From Ahaetulla prasina (lineage: Eukaryota > Chordata > Lepidosauria > Squamata > Colubridae): a stretch of 64,000 nucleotides of DNA. Positions 57,577 through 64,000 of the stretch are shown one piece after another; position 1 is the first letter of the stretch; each line of letters begins with the position of its first letter. Below the pieces are notes generated by a model. The model was not told the DNA's origin. It ran no database searches and saw only the letters and a list, made by a program, of their open reading frames with translations. The translations under genes and the position numbers were made by a program. The DNA lies in NCBI RefSeq assembly GCF_028640845.1, contig NC_080541.1, positions 34,129,935-34,193,934 on the forward strand, given 5' to 3'.

Positions 57577-57711
57577 CAGGGGTGTCCAAACTTGGTCCCT
57601 TTAAGACTTTTGGACTTCAACTCCCAGAGTCCCTCAGCCAGCAAAGCTGGCTGAGGAACTCTGGGAGTTGAAGTCCAAAAGTCTTAAAGGGACCAAGTTT
57701 GGACACCCCTG
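57577..57711. mobile_element. Palindromic hAT MITE (family E), reference copy
   Basis: 135 bp; arms of about 66 bp agree at all but one or two positions (CAGGGGTGTCCAAACTTGGT...). A perfect 8-bp TSD, cactagag, lies at 57569-57576 and 57712-57719. The most perfect copy in the window, hence probably the youngest. Confidence 0.96.
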
Positions 57712-57719
57712 CACTAGAG

Positions 57720-58080
57720 TATCAGCAGGGGAGTCAAAAAAAGGTCAAGATGGCTGCTGTAAATGATTGTTCAAAACCCCTCCCCTTTCCTTGGTGCAGG
57801 TAAAAAGGGGTGGGGTTTTGATCATTTGATTATGATTGACATCTGGGCTACTTTGAATGCGCTGGACTCAGCTCCACACCTTTCAGTGGGACATTATTTA
57901 CAGATTTATTTCAGATATATTTAAGAATAATGATTTCTGCATTAAGCCTGCTTCTCCCTTTCCTTGTTTGCAGTTTAGGAAAGACAATTTTTCCACGTTG
58001 GGTGTTTCAAGTTTTTTTTTTAATTCATAATTTCTTAGAGAGTTTATGTTGCTGGGTTATTCAATTGTTAGCTTGCATTG
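57720..58080. other. Non-coding stretch
   Basis: No element recognised. Confidence 0.5.
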
Positions 58081-58089
58081 CACTAGATA

Positions 58090-58155
58090 GGTATATTTGT
58101 AAGCCACCCAGAGGCACAAAACAGAAGTGGTGGCCTATAATTTTTAAATAAATAC
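58090..58155 (+). mobile_element. LINE 3' end remnant
   Basis: TTGTAAGCCACCCAGAGGCA and TTTTTAAATAAATACATAAA follow the squamate LINE 3' end pattern. Only about 65 bp. Confidence 0.5.
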
Positions 58156-58719
58156 ATAAACATGTAATAAGGGCTCTTGATAGATATCTACAGGAACCAT
58201 TGCGTTGTGTGATTTGAACTAGCCCCAGTCAACCAGAGGCACTCTCATCCATTGATCCCTCATGCTAATCTTATACATTTGATTTTTGGAAAACAGCATC
58301 TGGTCTATGCAGGCCATTTGACTTTCTGCAGCTTTTGTAATCATGCTTTTTCTGTTGGAAAAAGATGGTGTATGTGTGTATATATGTGTGTGTATGTGTT
58401 AATTCCCAGTTTAATTTGCACTCAGCACAATACCAGTCACTTTCTATATCTGGATCAGAGCGTCTGCCCCACCCCAATTACAGGTAACCAAAAATATAGC
58501 TTGATGTTTGTATTAGCAAACATGTCCTGAGGAACAGCACCTTCCACCATTGCTAAGACTGCTTATCAACTAGAAGTCAATGGATGGCGACCTCACGGGC
58601 ACCCAAAACAGAGATGGCAAGACACCATCAACAAAGATAACCAAGCCGCAGGCCTGCGCCATGGAGATGCAGCTGGCCATGCAAAGTGGTGCTTAATCAT
58701 CTGAAAAGTGGATCCTGTA
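58156..58719. other. Non-coding stretch
   Basis: A TG/TA-rich run lies at 58372-58399. Nothing else recognised. Confidence 0.5.
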
Positions 58720-58727
58720 CTTGAGGG

Positions 58728-58967
58728 CAGTGGTGAAATCCAATTTTTTTTACTATTGGTTTTCTGGGTGTGGCTTGGTGGGCATGGCATGGCTTGGTGG
58801 ACATGGCAGGGGAAGGATACTGCAAAATCTCCATTCCCACCCCAGTCTGGGGTCAGCCAGAAGTGGTATTTGCTGGGTCTCCAAACTGCTATTGGTTCTC
58901 TGAACTGCTCAAAATTTCCACTACTAGTTCTCCAGAACCTGTCAGAATCTGCTGGATTTCACCCCTG
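58728..58967 (+). mobile_element. hAT family A element, one internal unit
   Basis: Ends CAGTGGTGAAATCCAA and GGATTTCACCCCTG. A perfect 8-bp TSD, cttgaggg, lies at 58720-58727 and 58968-58975. One 41-bp unit. Confidence 0.94.
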
Positions 58968-58980
58968 CTTGAGGGAATAC

Positions 58981-59098
58981 GAGAAGAAGAAGAAGAAGAA
59001 GAAGAAGAAGAAGAAGAAGAAGAAGAAGAGGAGGAGGAGGAGGAGGAAGAGGAGGAGGAGGAGGAGGAGGAGGAGGAGGAAAGGAAGGAAGGAAATAG
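58981..59098. repeat. Polypurine (GAA)n-(GAG)n tract
   Basis: 118 bp of almost pure purine: about 15 GAA units, then GAG units, then GGAA units. Three open frames give poly-K, poly-E or poly-S text only because of the repeat. It starts about five bases after the TSD of the family A element. Confidence 0.95.
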
Positions 59099-59109
59099 AG
59101 GAGGAAGGA

Positions 59110-59780
59110 GGAGGAGGAAGATGGTTGTATTAGCAAACATTAAAAAAATCCAGAACCACTGGAAACAAGACTGTGGGTCCATTGCATGGACAATTGCAAT
59201 GACAGTGGCCTGTGGTTATTCCAGCTTTAACCTTTTTATATGTACAAGACAGCAGAGTAGAGAAGCAGTGTCAGATACCAGATGATTTCCCTCTCTATTC
59301 TGCACAACAGTGGGAACAATATGGATCGGGTTGATGTATCCTACACGTTCCTCCATCATCCTCTGCCTTGGTGAAATTATTTGGTGTTATGCCTCCTTCT
59401 TAATCACCATAGCTCTGTGCTTTGTTGAAAGACCTGTCACTCCTTATTTATTCCTTTATGTCCTTTTGATCTGTTCTTTCCTTTTTGTTTCATCTTATCG
59501 TCCTTTCCCCCCCCTTCTTCCATGTTCATCCCAATGGCAGGAAAAGACTGTTAATTATTGCTACCAATACCCTAGACTATGTTTGCAACAAAAGCTTGAC
59601 AAGTTTGTTCAATGCATCGTACCTTTAGACTGCAGTGGGTGTTTCATGAAATGAAATTAGAAAATTAGCATAATAGATTTTTTTTCTTAGAGGGGGTTCT
59701 AATTTAATGCAAAATTTCCAAAATACTTGGATCCTCATTATTCCAGGAATTGGAATTATTCTAAGCTTTCCACCCCCCAA
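59110..59780. other. Non-coding stretch
   Basis: No element recognised; the 114-codon frame at 59310-59654 has no domain. Confidence 0.5.
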
Positions 59781-59790
59781 GCTCTTAAAT

Positions 59791-60556
59791 TAAGCCGCGG
59801 TGGCACAGTAGTTGGAATGCAATACTGCAGGTTACTTCTGCTGACTGCTGGTTGCCTGCAATTTGGCAGTTCAAATCTCACCAGGCTTAAGGTTGTGTCG
59901 TGTCCCACTCCTCCACTGATGGCCAGGTCAGGGAAATCTGAATCAGGCTTGCCTCTGCAGCTCTGCCCAAAGTCCTAGCAAAGTCCTCAGAGCAGGCAGG
60001 AGACCAGAAAGTGACTTCAGCAAGATAAGTTCGACTTTGCCTGGCTCAGAGACTGCCAGAAAGCAGATCCTTTATATAGGCCATGGGGTGTGGCTCCATG
60101 ACTCAGCACTTATCCAGGCCTGCCCCTCCCTTCCTTCTGTTGCCTCCGCCTATCCAATATTCTGATGCGAGGGTCACTCCAATCAGCTGCTGGTAATAAA
60201 CCCTCCTCAGGCTCACATGCTGTGGAGGAGGGGGAGGGGTCTAGCTGCTCCGTTTGCCTGGGCATGGAGTCAGGGCTGGGGCCGGGAGGTGCTCCTTCTT
60301 CTGCAGTTTGTCTGGGCATGGAGCCAGGACTGGGGCCGGGAGGCATACATTCCTCCGTGTTCGGGAGCAGATAAGAAGGCCCCGGCTGCTCTGAGGGCGG
60401 GCAAGACACAACAGGTTGACTCAGCCTTCCATCCTTTCATGGTTAGTAAAATGAGGACCCAGATTTTTTTGGGCAATAGGCTGACTCTATAAACAGTTTA
60501 GAGAGGGCTGTAAAGCACAGTGAAGTGGTATATAAATCTAAGTGCTATTGCTATGT
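59791..60556 (+). mobile_element. tRNA-derived SINE split by a solo LTR
   Basis: Head GCCGCGGTGGCACAGTAGTT (59794 on), body to AAGGTTG, then after the LTR GGTTGACTCAGCCTTCCATC, AAAATGAGGACCCAGATTTT and the tail AAGTGCTATTGCTAT. Removing the LTR restores the family order. Confidence 0.9.
59896..60413 (-). mobile_element. Solo LTR (518 bp), second copy
   Basis: Starts TGTCGTGTCCCACTCC, ends GGCAAGACACAACA. A perfect 5-bp TSD, ggttg, lies at 59891-59895 and 60414-60418. It is longer than the copy at 23917 mainly because the segment GGGCATGGAGTCAGGGCTGG is repeated in tandem. Strand and superfamily are not settled. Confidence 0.88.
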
Positions 60557-62791
60557 TACATACAGATACTCTCCAACAAACCCTATTCAATGTTTCTCTT
60601 ATCTTCCATCCACTTCTTTCCATATTTTTTTGCTACAGCACCCCTTGTTCAATTTACCATCTACAAGACCATATAGTCCCTGTATCTGAAAATACCTTTC
60701 TTCATTAAATTAAAACAACCACCGTCAATACATAACACATGTTTGCAAACATTATAATGTAAGTTATTCTACGATCAGCATTCTTAATAGCAGAACATAA
60801 TGTGACATTATTTTCTAATTTTACCTTCTTTGGATACTCACATAATTTTGTAAATCTGGTGAGGCAACATTTTTAGCTCCTTTAGGATTATAACTACATC
60901 GTGCCATACAGTTTGAATGCTCTTGAAACTTGTCCTGTCATATGGAAAGGTCAGAAATGGACATAAAAAGAAAAGAGGATATGATTAATCTCCATGCTTA
61001 CAAAGTGTACTTTTAAATCTTTTACATGGCAGCCTGTTCCACTGATAACATCTCCAAGCAGTAGAGCTGGGTAGATACTATGTGCAAGAGATAGAATCAT
61101 CAATGACAGATAGATGATTTTGCTGTTCTTATTGGTAAGAATCACAATGTCTGAAAAAAGTCCCAAGCATTCTTCCTGGTTCCAGATGAATACATTTGGC
61201 ATTTTCCTACATATTTTAGGAATCCTTTTAGAGTTCCCAAACATGCTGGCTTTATTGTGATTTTCCCAGCTGTTTTTCTTTTCTTATTAATGCTGACGGT
61301 TTCTATTATTTTATGCTACAGCATTTTTCATTAAGTGTTTTTAAGATATTTGTATACTACCCAATAATTGAGGTTGCTGGGAGGTTTAGAAATTGAATAG
61401 AAAGAGGAGAGAAACAAACAATAAATAATTAAATACCATAACTAAATAATCTGGCATCTGAGAGTTTCTAAGTCAACTATTTTATCCTACCAAGTCCTTT
61501 GGGAGTTAAAAACAAAATTTGGTTCTCATTCCTAAAGGATATCCAGCTTCTCACCCAGAAATGAAAAACATTGTGTTGTTGATTTCTTGGTTTGTGTGAC
61601 CTGTTAACCACTTTTGGGGTTTCTGCTGACTGTAGAAAAACCTTCCAACTTAGCCATTTGTACTACAGCAGCACTGATGAGTGTCTCCTTAATATTTCAT
61701 TTGGGGTCCATTATAGCATGCTGTTTGGTTCTACTGACTCCCAAATAAGCTTCAAGAGAACTTTCTGAAATGTTTCCATGCCTTATTTCTAAAACTAGTT
61801 ATTTGTAGGTTTTCCTTCATTCCGAAACTAAAATTATTTCTTTTTGTTTCCCTATGAATAGTAAAGTGATGATACTTCTTTCTGGCAGAAAAGTCTCTAA
61901 ATCTGCTGAACTAAATACTATTGTATGAGTAATTTGTTAAATTGCAACACTAGTATTCATTTAGTCTGAATATTCATTTAGACTGAAATTGAGGCAGTGC
62001 ATCACTGTAATAGTGGCTTGAACGGTTCTCTTCCCATATTTCTATTTTTTGCACCACTTAGCCTGGTGAAAAAGTTTGGAAAAACTTAAGAATTTGCATA
62101 CTTTTCACATCATTTGGTTCTTCCAAATCAAGACATTGTTCAAATTTGGATTTTGAATTTTTTGTTTTGTGGATCAGCATTCCTATCTGTATAATTTTAA
62201 AAAGTATATTAAGTGCCATTGTAGAAGAACAAACCAAATGAATATTTATTGAAAATTAAACTGAAGAACTTTACAATAGTGGAACACATTGCCTAAGGAA
62301 AGATATTTCCATTTCCATTTCAAACAATCAACTAAAATAAACTATAATAGCATAATAACAGTAAGTGGATCCATTATCCCAACGTCAGTCACTGCGCTGT
62401 CATTGTGTAAAAGACTACAATGTCAGCACAGACTTGATAAAATTGGGATTATCGAACAAGAAATAACTGTAGATTCACTTGATTTAGCCTTTCCATGTAT
62501 ACTTTTTATCTTCACAACAAAGTGTCTGTGAGGTATTATTGGTATTTGGGTTAAGAATCTGAAGGTTGTTCACTCTATCTTCCCGCATTCTTTTTGTGAA
62601 GTTCCTAGGTATGTCAAACACAATATACTATACTTAGAGAAAAGTGTAGTTATAGCAAATGTATGGGTTTGGTTCTTTTTCAGTGTTCAGCTAAACTTTG
62701 TTTCTTTTGGTTTGGACTTTTTAATTTTAGAAGACAAATATACTTTTACTTACTGCAGTTGAGAACTCTGGGAATAAAGAAATAAACACCA
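60557..62791. other. Non-coding stretch (2.2 kb)
   Basis: No element recognised; AT-rich with 60-97 codon random frames. Confidence 0.45.
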
Positions 62792-62799
62792 GTCCCATG

Positions 62800-62936
62800 C
62801 ACTGGTGAGATTCAAGTAATTTAACAACCGGTTCTCTGCCCTAATGATTTCTTCCAACAACCTGTTTGTCAAACTGCTCAGAAAGTTAACAACCGGTTCT
62901 CCCGAAGTGGTGCGAACTGGCTGAATCCCATCACTG
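62800..62936. mobile_element. hAT family C deletion derivative
   Basis: Ends CACTGGTGAGATTCAAGTAA and GCTGAATCCCATCACTG. A perfect 8-bp TSD, gtcccatg, lies at 62792-62799 and 62937-62944. It joins the left 45 bp (ending CCCTAATGA) directly to the right 90 bp (starting TTTCTTCCAACAA) of the 371-bp form. Confidence 0.92.
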
Positions 62937-63211
62937 GTCCCATGTGTTACTGGGACTGGTTTTGAGAATCCCAGAACATAATCAGATATCATATCTGGGA
63001 CTCATATTTCAACTCACACCTTCCCTATGTCACAATGTTGAAAGCTCATTATGTTAACTTGATTTAAAATTCTTCCCTCAGTAATTATGGTTAATATTCT
63101 TATTTCCTGAATTGACCAAACTTAGTGGCAGTTACCCATACTTTAGTTGCAATTAGTCTTGGCTACTGCATTGCTCTATACCTGGATCCTTTCTTGAAAC
63201 ATGTCCAAAAC

Positions 63212-63371
63212 ATGGGTGTTGGGCTGCTAACCAATGCAAGGTGCAGGGATCATAGATTTCTGTGCTGATTACAAATTTCTACTATCTATAATTCAAGATA
63301 TTGGTACTGATTTTTAAAGCCGTAAATAGCTTATAGAGGGTCTACTTCTGTTGCTATAAACCTGCATGGTT
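63212..63371 (+). mobile_element. Possible CR1 C-terminal remnant
   Basis: TTGGGCTGCTAACCAATGCA and TTTTTAAAGCCGTAAATAGC resemble the CR1 C-terminal coding text at 13114-13300 in reverse. Very decayed. Confidence 0.35.
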
Positions 63372-63379
63372 TTATAGAA

Positions 63380-63461
63380 CAGTGGTCACCAACTGGTGGT
63401 CCACAAGAAAATTTTGGTGGTCCACAGAAAAATTATTTGCATTTTTTATATTGCACTAAAT
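63380..63461. mobile_element. hAT-type left end, interrupted
   Basis: CAGTGGTCACCAACTGGTGG then GTGGTCCACAGAAAAATTAT resembles a Charlie-type hAT terminus. It is cut at 63461 by the next element; the right part may lie outside the window. Confidence 0.6.
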
Positions 63462-64000
63462 CAGGGGTCCTCAAACTATGGTCCCTGGGCCAGATACATG
63501 CAACGAATGGTTGTGAGTGAGTCTCCCCCTTTGGGGTCTTTTTGTGACCCCAAAGGGGGGGCAGAAATTCTGACTTGGGGTCTGCTTCAGCCTCCTGGTA
63601 CGGGGCTTTGGGCAAAGGCTAGAATGAAGTGCTGCTGGTGGCGAAGAGCCAGAGGGCCTTGTTCCAATGGGACTGCCTCATGGCCTGGAACTGGTTGACC
63701 ATCTCAGTCTGCTGAGACCTGGCCTTGCACTCCCACAGGTCTTTCCTTTGCTTGGAAAGCCTCTATTCGTAGTCCTTAGTGATGTGCTTCTGCTGAGCCT
63801 CCTTCTTGGTCAGATCCAATTTGAACTGAGTGAGCAGTTTTGCCAACTCTTTCTCGTGGTGGCTGCTTAGCTCCAACAACCTGCTTCCTGTTGGGGCCCC
63901 AAGGAGCCTGGGGAGGCAAGGAGTGGCTGGGAGGGGAGAAGCGAGTAGAGACTGGTGAGGCATCCCTTCACGTAAGTGACATTGAGTTGGCCACGCCCAC
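63462..64000. mobile_element. hAT family D-like element, runs off the window
   Basis: Left end CAGGGGTCCTCAAACTATGG after the flank cactaaat (63454-63461). The last bases (AAGTGACATTGAGTTGGCCA, CGCCCAC) match the right subterminal part of family D at 43104-43140 and 46870-46900. The middle does not match family D and is coding-like on the minus strand. The right end and TSD are not visible. Confidence 0.7.
63545..63963 (-). pseudogene. Coding-like coiled-coil fragment inside a hAT element
   Basis: One minus-strand frame stays open for about 140 codons except for two TAG stops (at 63763-63765, where CAG would give Q, and near 63619-63621). It reads LLELSSHHEKELAKLLTQF, then DLTKKEAQQKHITKDYE, stop, RLSKQRKDLWECKARSQQTE, NQFQAMRQSHWNKALWLFA. 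It is rich in E, K, Q and L, as in a coiled coil. I do not recognise the parent gene. It looks like a decayed captured exon or retrocopy rather than transposase. Confidence 0.5.

Noticed and set aside
58708..59285. Long frames with poly-K, poly-E or poly-S
   Set aside because: They are translations of the purine repeat and a hAT element, with no real protein content.

Overview
The window looks like intergenic or intronic DNA from a squamate reptile, most likely a snake. It is AT-rich and saturated with fossil transposons. The repeat set points to squamates: tRNA-derived SINEs with an ACCTTT-type tail (Sauria-SINE type), CR1/L2-group LINEs with pentanucleotide 3' tails, Penelope-like tails, and many non-autonomous hAT elements. 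I found no convincing functional protein-coding gene, no true tRNA or rRNA gene, and no CRISPR. Almost every open frame is a shadow of a repeat or a decayed retrotransposon ORF.

Layout. 1-9.5 kb: mostly anonymous AT-rich DNA with a SINE-in-SINE nest (2.2-2.6 kb), a Tigger-like element (3.7-4.1 kb), a palindromic hAT MITE (5.15 kb) and an L2-type LINE end with an AGACT tail (5.5-6.5 kb). 9.5-17.5 kb: a LINE tail, several hAT elements, a Sauria SINE and a GC-rich 2.9-kb CR1 copy (12.67-15.55 kb, minus strand) that keeps recognisable endonuclease and reverse transcriptase blocks. 19-27 kb: nested insertions, including a three-level nest at 21.0-22.6 kb and a LINE split by a solo LTR at 23.3-25.2 kb. 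29.8-39.8 kb: repeat-poor apart from one CR1, one SINE and one inverted-repeat Penelope-like tail. 40-64 kb: dense hAT MITEs, a recent 1.84-kb tandem duplication (46.9-50.6 kb), CR1 copies carrying hAT insertions (52-57 kb), a second solo LTR (59.9-60.4 kb) and, at the right edge, a hAT-like element with a coding-like interior.

The best-supported signal is the set of related non-autonomous hAT families. Their termini share a CAG(G/T)GGT-type start, and many copies have perfect 8-bp target-site duplications (TSDs) read directly from the sequence. I use window-only labels. Family A: CAGTGGTGAAATCC...GGATTTCACCCCTG. Family B: CAGGGGTGAAATG...CATTTTACCCCTG. Family C: CAGTGGTGGGATTC...GAATCCCACCACTG. 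Family D: CAGGGGTGTCAAACTC...GTTTGACACCCCTG. Family E: short near-perfect palindromes beginning CAGGGGTCTCCAACC or CAGTGTTTCTCAACC. Singletons F (21392), G (25577) and H (17225) are also present.

The most unusual items are: a pair of palindromic MITEs that with their spacer share one outer TSD (54.2-54.5 kb); the tandem duplication whose breakpoints lie inside two different hAT elements; a perfect 46-bp palindrome at 43647; a chimeric A/B element containing a CR1 scrap; and the hAT-like element at the right edge that seems to carry a host-gene-like coiled-coil fragment.
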